Positions 20,555 to 31,701 of a stretch of DNA of 64,000 bases are shown piece by piece. Source of the stretch: Dermanyssus gallinae. Its lineage: Eukaryota > Arthropoda > Arachnida > Mesostigmata > Dermanyssidae. Position numbers and translations under genes: made by a program. The stretch lies in the NCBI GenBank assembly GCA_003439945.1, contig QVRM01002200.1, positions 310,001 to 374,000 on the forward strand, given 5' to 3'. The notes beneath the pieces are model-generated. The model was given only the letters and a program-made list of their open reading frames with translations, was not told the DNA's origin and searched no databases. The first letter of the stretch is position 1. Every line of letters starts with the position of its first letter.

Positions 20555-21060
20555 AAGGAGACTAGGTAGGCGATGACGCCCACAAAGCCGCCTTGTTGTG
20601 CGATTCTCTGGCTACACGCCAGGCGAACATATTATTGATTGATTCAAATCTTGCAATACATTTTGGTAAACACATTATTTGACTTCCGCAATTGTTCATT
20701 GTCACATCGAAAAAAACGGTTGATAAGATCAGCACTTGCAAGTTGCGATAGCGCACGGGTGTCATTTTTCTTCAGCAAAATCGACAGCGATGGAAGGTTG
20801 ACAGCATTCGGCTCGATATCACATCTTCTACAGAACTTTTTTTTTAAATCTTCTCTGAACACCTCCGATCATGGCTATGTGCTTGCACAAGTATGGGGCT
20901 CCAGACGGGTGAACAATATAAAGGTTTATATAGCACAATTTCTTTATACAAACGAATGTACACATTTGGGTCCTTGATGATAAAACAACAAAACAGCATG
21001 TTTACAAGTATAGATGTTGATTTGACTAGTTCTCGTGAATGTGCAGAAAATGTAAGATCC
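20555..21060 (-). pseudogene. CR1-like LINE C-terminal fragment, unit 1
   Basis: Minus-strand frames give YIRLYKEIVLYKLL-like text (clearer in unit 2), then MFREDLKKKFCRRCDIEPNA and SINNMFAWRVARESHNK to a stop at 20562. This matches the thumb and C-terminal part of the RT at 17681-18602, from a different subfamily. One or two frameshifts separate the pieces. Confidence 0.75.
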
Positions 21061-21459
21061 GTTGTGTAAAGCGGGCGTTACTAGGGTCAAAGGTAGACAT
21101 CCGGTTGTGTTACTAACTCAATCAGTTTATTCCAACCGCCGATTTATCGGCCGTCTTAAGGCTTCTCTTCATTACACCGTCGGACTCGTCCGACCTACAT
21201 GTGGCACGTAGTCGCTCTGCCTCCTCCTCCTGCACGGTCTCTCTGCCGACTATCCTCTCACTAACTACTGGTGCTGCTGCTGCTAGTGCAGCTGCTCTAC
21301 CTCCGTCAGCGACCACTAGAGGCAGGTGACGGATGCCAATCATGGCATGCACATCTCAGCTATAAGCTGCTCCTTCTCTTCTTAGTAACATTACCAATCA
21401 TCGTCATATATTTCCCAACTATGCAATTATATTTATACTATTATTCTACTCGTCTACCT
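21061..21459. other. Spacer with GCT repeat
   Basis: This spacer sits between two parts of a minus-strand RT. A GCT tract near 21268-21281 is shorter than in unit 2 (27359-27382). The 76-codon minus-strand frame over it is Ala-rich because of the repeat and has no other support. Confidence 0.6.
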
Positions 21460-22090
21460 GACAGTTGATATTAAAACACCGAGGTCTCGTGCAACATTAG
21501 CGGTGTGCAATATTGTCCCGTAAAGCTTGTACTCCAGATCAAAGAAGCCATGTTTCAAAACGAGGCATTTTGAAACGGATAGCTCCATGCCATTGTCGAT
21601 GCACTAGCGGCAGATGCCATCGACAGCAGACTGTAGCGCAGTATGCGCTAAGGGAGAGTCCAAGGAAGCGTATATCTTTAGGTGGTCAGCGTGAAATAGA
21701 TATTTGACACTCGATGAAATGTAAGATTTTTAAATCTAAAACAAATACTGTGTACAGCAGAGGAGAGAGGCTGTGGGACGCCGGATGGAGCCAGTCGTGG
21801 CTCACTAAGAGCGTCCCCGCATTTAACTCGGAATGAGCGACCGTTCAGAAAAGCGGCAAGCCATTACGAGGCTGTGAGTGGACCTGGAGCGTCTTCATCT
21901 TGTCATTAAGATGCCTATGATCAACCCTGTCAAAGGCACTCTTCTGGTCAAAATATATACTGTGAAAATATTTTTGGCATTTATATAGAAGGCTCAATCA
22001 TTTGTAATTTCTAATAGTTGGGTGCACGTAGAACAACGGGAAATGTATATGTCATATTCATTTTTTTTTCAATTCAATTAGATTTATTTC
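21460..22090 (-). pseudogene. CR1-like LINE RT fragment, unit 1
   Basis: Minus-strand text shows a motif-A region (DQKSAFDRVDHRHLNDKM), SLSPLLYTVFVLDLK of motif B, an ADHLKIYASLDSPLAH version of motif C, and SVSKCLVLKHGFFD. Several stops interrupt it. Motif C has HADH in place of YADD in both tandem units, so the loss predates their duplication. Confidence 0.75.
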
Positions 22091-22099
22091 ACTCAGATC

Positions 22100-23035
22100 G
22101 TCTGCGACTGCCGCACCGTCTCCGACTGTATGCTCCGCGCCAACACTCCCGTCGCAGCCGAGACAGCCGCTGGTCGACAGGCTCAGCATTGCGATCCAAC
22201 AAACAAGGGTGATGCGCGTGGTTCCCCGGGCGGTGAGGCCTTTGGTTGCCGAGCTCCTTTGCGACGTCCTCGACCTTGTGGCGGCCAACAACGACCTCCC
22301 CTCGTGGGAGTCGCTCCTGTCATTCGCTTATGTGGTACTTCAACTGCCACTTCGCACCTTGTCGTCAATCTCTTTGGCAGCGACTGTCCGATCGAACCTC
22401 CGTGCATTTCGCGATGGCTGGCGTTTTGAGTATCGCGTAGGAGGTATTAGAAGAGCCAGAACGGACCCGTGCGACTCGCCTGAGGACTCGGCACGCCGCG
22501 TTTCGAGCAAGCTATCTGAGGGAGACGTTTCCGGGGCGGCTCGACTATTATGCTCTACCGACTCATTTGCCTCGGGGGACGAAGTCCTAGCTTCGCTTGC
22601 CACCAAGCACCCACCTGCTCCGCCGCACTTGGCTTTTCCTGCCCCTCCTGACTCGATGTCGCAGCATCAAACCTCAGTCGATGACGTCTTGGGAGCTGTA
22701 GCCGGCTTTCCGGCCAGTTCGTCCGCTGGTCCTGACGGTCTCCGCCCGCGCCATCTAAAGGATCTCCTTTCCCCCGGGATCGGACCGGTGGCCGGGAGAC
22801 TGGCCGCATCACTCGCCAGAGTGATGAACGTCCTGAGATGGGGCCGACTGCCGGCTAAGGTCAGGGCAATCGTGTTCGGCGCCAACCTATTCGCACTGCG
22901 CAAAAAAGACGCATCAATTCGCCCCATTGCCTGCTCTCTTACGCTACGGAGGATCGCAGCAAAGATAGCCTGCCGCGAGGCCAAAGAACTTATTATGGAA
23001 CAACTTGGCCCGCACCAGCTGGGATTTGGCATGCC
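22100..23035 (+). pseudogene. R2L-type ORF2 fragment: linker and RT fingers
   Basis: About 310 codons are open without a stop, from SSATAAPSPTV through LSIAIQQTRVMRVVPRAVRP, a Trp-centred segment (NNDLPSWESLLSF), the SSSAGPDGLRPRHLKDLL entry to the RT and ALRKKDASIRPIACSLTLRR. It breaks off at LGPHQLGFGM, where the next tandem unit begins. It aligns in order with 2010-2840 of the R2L ORF2 but is GC-rich and better preserved. Zinc finger, RT palm and endonuclease are missing on either side. Confidence 0.88.
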
Positions 23036-23640
23036 ACTTTTAGTTAGGACGATGTTAGAGCTGGCTGTGGTGGTGTTTTGAGCTGTTCCGCTGCTACTGC
23101 TGCCGCCGGTGGATTCATTGTTGTTGTTTAAGGTTCCTGGTGCGGTTTGATAGACCCCGCTGTCGGTAAGTGGTCTGGCCCTGTCTCCAATTCGGTTTAT
23201 GAATTTGCGGACATTTTCTTCAGTGTCGAGGGTGGCCACTATGGTGCTGTTGGCTTTTAGAAATGTTGTCAACACCAGCAACACTGATCAGCTGTTTGAT
23301 TAGGCTAGCAGTCGTGGTGGACGACTTCTTGGCGGGACCAGGGATGTTATGTATAATACCATCCCGCAGTAACTCTGACTGCTCGAGTTTCAAAAGCCGC
23401 TGGCTGTCAGCGCTTTCTATTGCTTGGCTGTTTTCGACTTCATCGAGCCGCTCTGTTAGTTTCTGCAGGTCTTTTTGAATAGTGTCAATTTGTTTTACTT
23501 TAGCAGTCATTTCTGCCATTTTTGTTGTAATTGCTGCAATATCATCGTGCAGCTTGGGAACAGCTGCAACGGCATTTTTTTTATCTCTGACAGTTGATTG
23601 TGGATGAATGTTAGGGCCGCAGTGGTGGTGACAAACTTTG
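23033..23640 (-). pseudogene. PHD-LINE ORF1 fragment, unit 2
   Basis: Copy of 16128-16750: coiled coil, IHNIPGP, ANSTIVATLDTEENVRKF and an Asn-rich segment. A 22-base deletion relative to unit 1 removes EAKRRSYV near 23255 and shifts the frame. The ORF1 C-terminal part is cut off by the duplication junction at 23033. Confidence 0.8.
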
Positions 23641-24095
23641 TCGATCATATCCTGCATTATCTGGTGTACCTCAAGGGGGATGTTTATCCCCTCTTCTATA
23701 CACAATTTTTGTATTGGACATAAATAAGTACCTGCCACCGGTGGTCAAATATCTTGAATGTGCTGATGACTTAAAACTTTATTATTCTATTTGCTCTAGT
23801 GACTCCCACGCTGTTCTACAGACTGCTGTTGACGGCATTGCACGATGGTGTTCTGAACACAACATGATTCTCTCAGCCTCTAATGCATTGTACTGAGAGG
23901 CCTCTGGTGCACTTGATTTTGACTATAAAATTGACAACTGCATTTTACCGACCCTCTCTTATACACGGGACTTAGGCATATATATTACGCCTGATCTTAA
24001 ATTTAGCCTTTACATTACCAAGGTTGTGGAGACATCTCTGCGCACAGTAAATACTATCTTCCGCTGTTTAACAGAGTACGATAAGTTTATTTAAT
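23641..24095 (+). pseudogene. CR1-like RT fragment, unit 2 first copy
   Basis: Copy of 16751-17190. It keeps CADDLKLYYSI and then loses the frame near 23880, where a base is missing and CTGAGAGGCCTCTGG replaces the expected text. It retains the stretch encoding FDYKIDNCILPTL that unit 1 has lost. Confidence 0.8.
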
Positions 24096-24125
24096 GTTTC
24101 ATACGTTAATAGTCAAATAATAGTT

Positions 24126-24586
24126 GGTACTGCTACGGCATTTCTGGCAGTCCTTCCCCCGGCGATGGAAGCGACCCCACTACCGCCACTGCGTTACCAC
24201 GTTGAACTTCTATAGAGATACGCTGCACCAGGTACTCCCCGGCTCGCGCATCCTTTGTTACAGCAGTTACCCTCTTTCCAAGCTCCTTGAGGAACTTGAT
24301 GGTCGCCTCACCCATAGGCCCTAGCGTTTCCACGGCGATCGGCTGAATTATGTACTGCAGCAAGACGTGCGCTCGCGCCAGCTTCCCGGCTTGTGCGCAA
24401 GATGTAACTGTTGGCAAGTGTACATGAAACCGTCGCGTCCCACACTAGCAGACGACCCCGTTCCCATGGTGCTAGGGTTTTTTCATCCGGGCGTAGAAGG
24501 CTGTTGGCGCACATACCGAGGGGCTCTTTCATTGAAGGAATCTGGGCGATCTGCAGAGCACGGTGTACGACACGGTGGTGACAAAC
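24126..24586 (-). pseudogene. R2L-type RLE fragment, unit 2
   Basis: Copy of 17220-17680. LLRPDEKT replaces LLRPDGKT, so the Gly of the RPDG motif is changed. IQPIAVETLGPMGEATIKFL and the terminal RISIEVQRGNAVAVVGSL are intact. One frameshift remains near 24360. Confidence 0.85.
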
Positions 24587-25508
24587 TTTGTCGATCATAT
24601 CCTGCATTATCTGGTGTACCTCAAGGGGGATGTTTATCCCCCCTTCTATACACTATTTTTGTATTGGACATAAATAAGTACCTGCCACTGGTGGTCAAAT
24701 ATCTTGAATATGCTGATGAGTTAAAATTTTATTATTCTATTTGCTCTAGTGACTCCCACGCTGTTCTACAGACTGCTGTCGACGGCATTGCACGATGGTG
24801 TTCTGAAAACAACATGATTCTCTCACCCTCTAAATGCATTGTACTGAAAAATGGTGCACTTGATTTTGACTATAAAATTGACAACTGCATTTTACCGACC
24901 CTCTCTTTTACACGGGCTATTTTATATATTGTATATTTAGCCTTTACATTACCAAGGTTGTGGAGACATCTCTGCGCACAGTAAATACTATTTTCCGCTG
25001 TTTTATTTTAACGACTCCTCATGTGTACATTTGCCTTTACAAATCTCTTGTTCTTCCTAAACTTACATATTGCTCCCCTGTCTGGGAGCCTTATCTGTCC
25101 AGATATAGGAAGTTGGTGGATGGCGTCCAAAACATGTTTTTGAGACGCCTGCGAATCAGATGCCCCCACAGCGTGTTAGATGACGTTGTTCCAAGTATTG
25201 ACTCACTTTTCATGCAGTGCAACTTATCTGTTCTACATCAATTACAAAAATGTGACTTGTTAGGACACTTTTTTGATGTACGCTCCAATAACCTAAGGAG
25301 TCAACGATCAATCACCTCAAAAGCCGTGGCCCGCGGTGAATTCGTGAACGGACTGTTTGCTTGGCGTATGGCCAAATGGGCCCATGCTAATCCAAATAGC
25401 GCTTGCCTATTTGGTGATTAGTCACGATTGTCTTACAGAAGTATGTATATTGATACCAACCCTTTTATGTGAAATAAAAGTGATGTTATGTTATGTTTTT
25501 GAGATGGT
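24587..25508 (+). pseudogene. CR1-like RT fragment to 3' end, unit 2
   Basis: Copy of 17681-18602. SGVPQGGCLSPLLYTIF is readable in frame. Motif C reads YADELKFYYSI, so the second Asp is Glu. The C-terminal frame is longer than in unit 1 and ends KWAHANPNSACLFGD with TAG at 25419-25421. AATAAA is at 25473-25478, followed by TTATG repeats. Confidence 0.85.
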
Positions 25509-25690
25509 GATTGTGCGGTGCCCTTGCATACTTCGCAGAGCCACTTGCCAAGTGGTTTAGTCTCTGTAGGCAGGCCCCAGCACGTTGCGTGTACAATGAT
25601 CTTGTATACCTTGCAAGCCATGACCATATTGTCGATAAAGCTCTTCTCGCAGCACAACTCGCACTTAAGCTCCATTTTTGTAGAAGATTT
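25450..25690 (-). pseudogene. PHD finger of PHD-LINE ORF1, unit 2
   Basis: Read from MELKCELCCEKS, this shows the full C4HC3 pattern, with AC-KVY, H-ATC and LCEVC pairs, followed by GTAQSPSQKH. The foreign LINE 3' tail follows directly, as in unit 1. Confidence 0.82.
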
Positions 25691-26522
25691 GTGTCATTTA
25701 AGGTGTCAAGAAACTTAGTATTTTACTTTTTCGGGAAGTCGGTGTGGTAGCGACCTACTCCGACATGTGTAGATGAATGTCAAAATGTATTTTCGGTGTA
25801 ATACATAATACATATATTCCGAAGCTTTAGCGAGGAAGAGAGAGCATATATTGTGATTTTTAAGTGTCCGTTTTGATGAGGTCAGGCCAAAACCACTTCA
25901 GAAGCGTGCCCCACACGGAGCCAGCGTTTTGCCAAATGTTGTCTCGATGGTGGCATTGTCGTTAGTACTTTAAGCTTCTGTATGTTGCTATGAAAAATGC
26001 CGAATCAAATCTTGCTTACATGGTTTAGTTTTACTTGTGCGTAATGTGCAGAATTGTGTGTTTGGCTGACAGTGTTGTTACTGTTGTCGTTGTTGGCTAT
26101 AGTATGGTTGGTGCTGCTGCAGCAGCTAGCTTTTTTATATAGGTTGTTGTTGAGGGATTTGGGGCGAACCTGTTGAAGTTAATCTTTGTACTGCTGCGAT
26201 GCTCTTGTTGTTATACTGTTGTAATTTCGTTTCATAACTACATATGACTACAACATTGTTCAAGTTTTTGGCAACTTTCTAAGAAACGCAATTTTAGAAG
26301 CAGGACTTGTACGATGTTGCATTATCATCGTGAATTTGATAGCTACAACAAGTCTGCGTTTCTCTATTTCTTTACAAATTTACTTAATTGGCGTCTGAAA
26401 TTGTTTAACAGGGGGTAGCCTGGTCTCAAATATTTTCTCGTATGTCATCGATGTGTATGTTAAAATGGGACCTGGGGTCTAATATGATGCACAGAGTGGC
26501 TGACTAAATTAAGCGGCATTTT

Positions 26523-26523
<1 letters not shown>

Positions 26524-26607
<84 letters not shown>
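26524..26607. repeat. TA microsatellite, unit 2
   Basis: Pure (TA)n, the counterpart of 19631-19745. Confidence 0.97.
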
Positions 26608-26613
<6 letters not shown>

Positions 26614-26633
26614 GAAAGCGCCTTTATTTGCCG

Positions 26634-26643
26634 AATAAAGGGC
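26634..26643. other. Empty target site of the foldback insertion
   Basis: AATAAAGGGC occurs once here, continuous with ggaaaagg, whereas unit 1 has it on both sides of 19781-20540. Confidence 0.9.
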
Positions 26644-26647
26644 GGAA

Positions 26648-27130
26648 AAGGAGACTAGGTAGGCGATGACGCCCACAAAGCCGCTTTGTTGTGCGATTCT
26701 CTGGCTACACGCCAGGCGAACATATTATTGATTGATTCAAATCTTGCAATACATTTTGGTAAAAACATTATTTGACTTCTGCGATTGTTCATTGTCACAT
26801 CGAAAAAACGGTCGATAAGATCAGCACTTGCAAGTTGCGATAGCGCACGGGTCTCATTTTTCTTCAGCAAGATCGACAGCGATGGAAGGTTGACAGCATT
26901 CGGCTCGATATCACATCTTCTACAGAACTTTTTTTTGAAATCTTCTCTGAACACCTCCGATCATGGCTATGTGCTTGCACAAGTATGGGGCTCCAGACGG
27001 GTGAACAATATAAAAGTTTATATAGCACAATTTCTTTATACAAACGAATGTACACATTTGGGTCCTTGATAAAACAACAAAACAGCATGTTTACAAGTAT
27101 AGATGTTGATTTGACTAGTTCTCGTGAATG
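26648..27130 (-). pseudogene. CR1-like LINE C-terminal fragment, unit 2
   Basis: Copy of 20555-21060 with a cleaner reading: FIKDPNVYIRLYKEIVLYKL, then LLYCSPVWSPIL, then MFREDFKKKFCRRCDIEP and SINNMFAWRVARESHNKA to the stop at 26655. Two frames are needed, so it is broken near 26950. Confidence 0.78.
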
Positions 27131-27549
27131 TGCAGAAAATGTAAGATTCGTTGTGTAAAGCGGGCGTTACTAGGGTCAAAGGTAGACATCCGGTTGTGTT
27201 ATTAACTCAATCAGTTTATTCCAACCGCCGATTTATCGGCCGTCTTAAGGCTTCTCTCAATTACACCGTCGGACTCGTCCGACCTACATGCGGCACGTAG
27301 TCGCTCTGCGTCCTCCTCCTGCACGGTCTCTCTGCCGACTATCCTCTCACTAACTACTGGTGCTGCTGCTGCTGCTGCTGCTAGTGCAGCTGCTGTACCT
27401 CCGTCAGCGACCACTAGAGACAGGTGACGGATGCCAATCATGGCATGCACATCTCAGCTTCAAGCTGCTCCTTCTCTTCTCAGTAACATTACCAATCATC
27501 GTCATATATTTCCCAACTATGCAATTATATTTATACTATTATTCTACTC

Positions 27550-28175
27550 GTCTACCTGACAGTTGATATTAAAACACCGAGGTCTCGTGCAACATTAGCG
27601 GTGTGCAATATTGTCCCGTTAAGCTTGTACTCCAGATCAAAGAAGCCATGTTTCAAAACGAGGCATTTTGAAACGGATAGCTCCATGCCATTGTCGATGC
27701 ACCAGCGGCAGATGCCATCGACAGCAGACTGTAGCGCAGTATGCGCTAAGGGAGAGTCCAAGGAAGCGTATATCTTTAGGTGGTCAGCGTGAAATAGATA
27801 TTTGACACTCGATGAAATGTAAGATTTTTAAATCTAAAACAAATACTGTGTACAGCAGAGGAGAGATGCTGTGGGACGCCGGATGGAGCTAGTCGTGGCT
27901 CACTAAGAGCGTCCCCGCATTTAACTCGGAACGAGCGACCGTTCAGAAAAGCGGCAAGCCATTACGAGGCTGTGAGTGGACCTGGAGCGTCTTCATCTTG
28001 TCATTAAGATGCCTATGATCAACCCTGTCAAAGGCACTCTTCTGGTCAAAATATATACTGTGAAAATATTTTTGGCATTTATATACAAGGCTCAATCATT
28101 TGTCATTTCTAATAGTTGGGTGCACGTAGAACAACGGAAAATGTATATGTCATATTCATTTTTTTTTTCAATTCA
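27550..28175 (-). pseudogene. CR1-like LINE RT fragment, unit 2
   Basis: Copy of 21460-22090. The longest frame encodes SPLAHTALQSAVDGICRWCI, MELSVSKCLVLKHGF and VARDLGVLI. Upstream stops and the altered motif C (HADH) are shared with unit 1. Confidence 0.78.
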
Positions 28176-28227
28176 ATTAGATTTATTTCACTCAGATTGA
28201 GTATAATATACAGTTCACGATGTTTCT

Positions 28228-28690
28228 TCATAATACTCTATCTTCTTCACGCTTTTGGCGAGAGAAGTAGTGTAACGATGTTTTGTTCAGCGCTGTGCAT
28301 CCTACTGCATGGTACTTGGCACATCTCTGCAGGCAGAACCGGCAGGTGCACAACTCGTACTCCTCGTGAAAGGCTGCGTTTGAACATACCAGGTAGTGAT
28401 AACCATGCACTATGTACCTGGTGTATGCGTGGCGACTGTCACATGCAGGACCAGACCAAAGGTGCACGGCATTGAAAACGTCCAAACCACCGACCTCCCG
28501 TCTGGCCTGTTCGACTTTAGCTTCCCATTCAGAAATGAAACATTCGTATGGTACTGTACGCGGCATCTTCAGCCTTAGCCGGATTGTTTCAGTAGCCGGT
28601 GGACAACCTGACATGAGATACACAAAGCGGCTCCTTGCTCGAATAGACAAGCAAAGCACTTGCTTCATGTATAATGAGAAACACCTCTAA
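28228..28690 (-). pseudogene. GGR-group LINE C-terminal domain
   Basis: One open frame of 146 codons starts MKQVLCLSIRARSRFVYL and continues with MPRTVPYECFISEWEAKVEQ. It ends after a C-x2-C-x7-H-x3-C finger (CRFCLQRCAKYHAVGC), a form common at the C terminus of APE-type LINE polyproteins. In an intact element it would be fused to the RT thumb, from which a frame break separates it. Confidence 0.85.
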
Positions 28691-28814
28691 AGCTGGTTAA
28701 AATTCGCCAGTGTGAGGTGGTTCCACACCCTGTCAAGGCCATACATCAGCCCCGGAACAATCTTAAGCATGAAAAGCCTTACTGCTGAGAAAACGGACAG
28801 TCTTCGGACATTGC

Positions 28815-29700
28815 CTACTTCCCCGTAAAGAGAGAGACAAGTGCTTTCCGTACTGTTTCGTTTATATGCGCTGTGAACGTCGTTCCCGTATAATGAACCC
28901 GAAGGCCAAGGTACCGGAAAGAGTTAACAAACTCCAATGGTTGGCCGCAGCAACGTATAACGTCTCTGGCAGCGACGTTATACGTTGCTAATCGACCTCC
29001 ACGCCTGAATTTCATGGCTTTGGTCTTCCTGGTGTTTATCTCAAGTCCCTTCGAGACAAGAAACGCCTCTATCATAGAGGTAATGCGCTTGATGGCACCT
29101 AGGTCTCGATGAGCGACCACGATATCATCTGCATACATCACCACCACGGCTTTTTGGTACTCCTGTCGGACGTAACCGACGCAGCAAAGAGAAGTGTAAA
29201 CGAGACGCAGCTCAGCGGGTCTCCTTGCGGAGTTCCCACATTTTGCTTAATCTCCAATACACCCTGCTCACCGTCTACCAACAAGGTCCTCACACGTCCT
29301 CCTCAAAGAAACTTGCTATTACACTCAGGAGAGAGCCACCCACTCCTGCTCGTTGAATGCTTCAACCAGCAGATAGCGAGGGGCTTTGTCAAAGGCCTTG
29401 ACGCAGTCAATAAAGACTGCACACAGATTACCTCTGGGTTGTGCCACAGCTCGCTCGATTTCTGACTGGAGAACGTGGATTGCATCACGGGTGCCTCGGC
29501 CTCTCCTAAAACCGAATTGCTCCGGTGGAAGTGCCTCTTCAGCCACGTGCTCAATCCGCCGAATCACCAACTTACAGAAAATCTTCTTCAATGTGCGTTC
29601 TGACGCCACTCCACGGTAGAGATTTGGATCCTGATGGTCATCACCATGCCTACCCTTGAACAGAAGAGAAAGTCTGGCGACATGCCAGACTGTAGGCATC
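28815..29700 (-). pseudogene. GGR-group LINE reverse transcriptase, broken
   Basis: The upstream frame (29699-29325) holds the RT fingers (RGVASERTLKKIFCKLVI), QFGFRRGRGTRDAI and motif A (AVFIDCVKAFDKAP). A short gap in other frames covers motif B. The next frame (29147-28815) begins at motif C (VVMYADDIVVAHRD) and has KTKAMKFRRGGR and a YLGLRVHYTGTTF thumb segment. At least two frameshifts make it non-functional, though the catalytic Asp pair remains. Confidence 0.88.
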
Positions 29701-29954
29701 CGCCCCCTCTTTATAATTTAATTAAAGAAATCACAAAGAGTTTCTGCCAAGAGAGGGAGTGACTGGATCCAATACTCATAGCAGACCTGATTGGGCCCTG
29801 AGCTCTTTCTCTTCGGGACTGACCGTAGGACCTGGCACACCTCCTCCACCCCGAAAGGCAGATTCATGTTGTGCTGCTCCAATGTAAGCGGATGCTGTAC
29901 GATTGGAGATACGGCCGCAACGTCACGATTGAATAAAAGATTAGTTAGGTGGCT

Positions 29955-31031
29955 CTATACCTGTCCGTCACTAAGCGGATTCCCCGCCCTACGAGGTCGC
30001 ACGATGTAAGCTGAGGGCTCTTGTTCTGCTCTTTCAAGCAGCCGTCGTTCCTCTCGCCTCGCGTGTTCCCTTTTATGATCATAGCAGAGTCTTATGTAGG
30101 CCTTCCTACGCACAAAATAGTCCCTGTGTGATGATCGTGCTTTGACTCTTGCTTGGCGCAGGAGTTCGAGCACTTCAACGTGGGCTAGGTAGCAGGCTCG
30201 AGAGTACCACGGGCGTGATCTCTTCTGCCATAACCTTTTCCACTTCACTGCACTTCTCATCGTCCTCTCCAGCTGGTCACAGGTTGTATCGATGTCAGGG
30301 CTAACCTTAAGACCGCCCACCGCTCTGTCCAAAAGAGATAGATTAATCCGTCTCATTGCAGACCAGCGCGGCGGATTATGTCGGTTTCGCCAAATACCGG
30401 GAACATCGACAACGGCCAACACTGGTTGGTGTTTTCGGGCCGCTTCATCGAGAACATCGAAGCTTTCAATTTCACGGCTGACAAGGTTGTGAAACAACAG
30501 GTCGATGGTGCTGCTTCCATTGTGACTTAAATATGTATTGTCTTCGCGCGCGTTTGCACAGCTTAGACCAATATTTTTCATCACCTGAAGCAGCACCTCG
30601 CCTTTATCATCGTTGGCCACACAATCGATTCTGACATTGAAATCACCGCCGACGATAGTTGGCATGGTCAGGTTTAACTCTGAAAGTCCAAAGCTTATCG
30701 TCTCAGCAACCTCCGCAGAATCGAATGTGGGTGGGAAATAGAATACAGCGACGTTTACCCTCCCAGAGGAGAGCACCACGCAGTATTCATCTTTCCTGAC
30801 GCATTGCATCGGTGGTAAGCGTTTATGTAGGTAGATAGATAACCCACCCACAGGTCTTCCCCGACCTCCCGCAGGTAAGACAGCCAGCTGGTGAAAGCCC
30901 CGCATATCATTGATATGCAGTTCGTCCCGCTGAAATGTCTCCGTGAGGAGTGCAATGTCAACCAACTTAAACATGTCATTACGTGCAAGATCCATTGCCC
31001 CCTTAAGTCCCTCACAATTCCAGAGAAGCAC
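29955..31031 (-). pseudogene. GGR-group LINE APE endonuclease
   Basis: An open frame of 358 codons begins MLLWNCEGLKGAMDLARNDM. APE hallmarks follow: the N of WNCEGL, LLTETF, GGDFNVRIDC, and SSTIDLLFHN with KHQPVLAVV in place of the usual SDH. After about residue 230 comes the Arg-rich linker (LERAEQEPSAYIVRPRRAGN). APE domains nick target DNA to prime reverse transcription. The frame stops after NPLSDGQV, just before the RT. It is the best preserved APE domain of this family in the window. Confidence 0.9.
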
Positions 31032-31186
31032 TCGTAGAGGTATGTTACGCTTACGCTTGCAGTTCTAGAACTGGTCAGTCACTTACGGGGGCTTGGACCG
31101 CCAGGCGCACTAAAACTCTCCTTAACCATCCTCTCGTAGGGGACGTCCCCAACCCAGCGACGGAACAGGCTTTCCTTTGGCCAGAA

Positions 31187-31498
31187 TTAATTTCTGCAAC
31201 AGTTTGCGTAATCTTCGTCACGCACCACCACACAGAACACAGCATCACTACCATGTGTATGTAGCTTCCAAACTGCTTTCACAGTTATGCCCTTGCCAGT
31301 GAGCCAGGCTTGCAGCCCGATCGCCGATGTCTTCTGCGCCAATCGTGCCACTCTCAAGGCGCAGATCTTCGCAGGTCTAGCATAAACTTCCAATCCGTCT
31401 ATGCCATCTGTTGCACTACCGCGCTGCATTCGATGATTTGTTTTGTTGTCTCGTGGTTTTTTTTTTAGAGAGAGGTTTAGTAAAAATGCGTTACGCAC
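31187..31498 (-). pseudogene. Possible GGR-group ORF1 remnant
   Basis: The frame of 103 codons contains KICALRVARLAQKTSAIGLQ and AVFCVVVRDEDYANCCRN. Its place just upstream of the APE frame and its basic character suggest the end of an ORF1 protein, but no zinc knuckle or named domain is visible. The first third is low-complexity and may not be coding. Confidence 0.4.
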
Positions 31499-31701
31499 AT
31501 CTAGTTGATGGTAGTACTGGATGCAATAAGCAGCACCCGATGGTCTGGGTAGTGTGGGACTCCCCGTTAGTCAGGGTTTACCCACTAAAAAACCTTACTT
31601 CCTCTCGTGAATTCCCCTCAAAGTTCGGAACTGACTAGGCAGTACTTCGAGGCCATGAGGGGAGAGTCGTCTGCTAGAGTCGTGTTCTAGAGTCGTCTGC
31701 T

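Larger units (their letters stand above)
16128..22099. repeat. Tandem duplication, unit 1
   Basis: This unit matches 23033-28195 in direct orientation at an offset of about 6.9 kb. Shared parts are the ORF1 fragment, RT and RLE pieces, PHD finger, 5' region, TA repeat and minus-strand RT pieces. Unit 1 alone carries the foldback insertion at 19781-20540. Unit 1 ends in ttcactcagat and is followed by an R2L fragment; unit 2 ends in the same bases but is followed by a minus-strand LINE. Confidence 0.92.
23033..28195. repeat. Tandem duplication, unit 2
   Basis: Direct copy of 16128-22099. The left junction joins an R2L RT fragment to a PHD-LINE ORF1 at the shared bases gcat. The right end stops at ttcactcagat and meets the 3' end of a minus-strand LINE. 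It lacks the foldback insertion and has a longer GCT tract. Confidence 0.92.
28228..31640 (-). mobile_element. GGR-group LINE, near full length but broken
   Basis: In minus-strand order it has a possible ORF1 remnant (31498-31187), an APE endonuclease in one long frame (31031-29955), RT fingers and motif A (29699-29325), RT motif C and thumb (29147-28815), and a C-terminal finger domain (28690-28228). Its 3' end abuts the end of tandem unit 2. It is the reference copy for the fragments at 9440-10714, 41463-42803 and 59295-59765. Confidence 0.85.

Noticed and set aside
21122..21352. Minus-strand Ala-rich 76-codon frame (also at 27211-27450)
   Set aside because: It is produced by a GCT repeat whose length differs between units and has no start context or domain.
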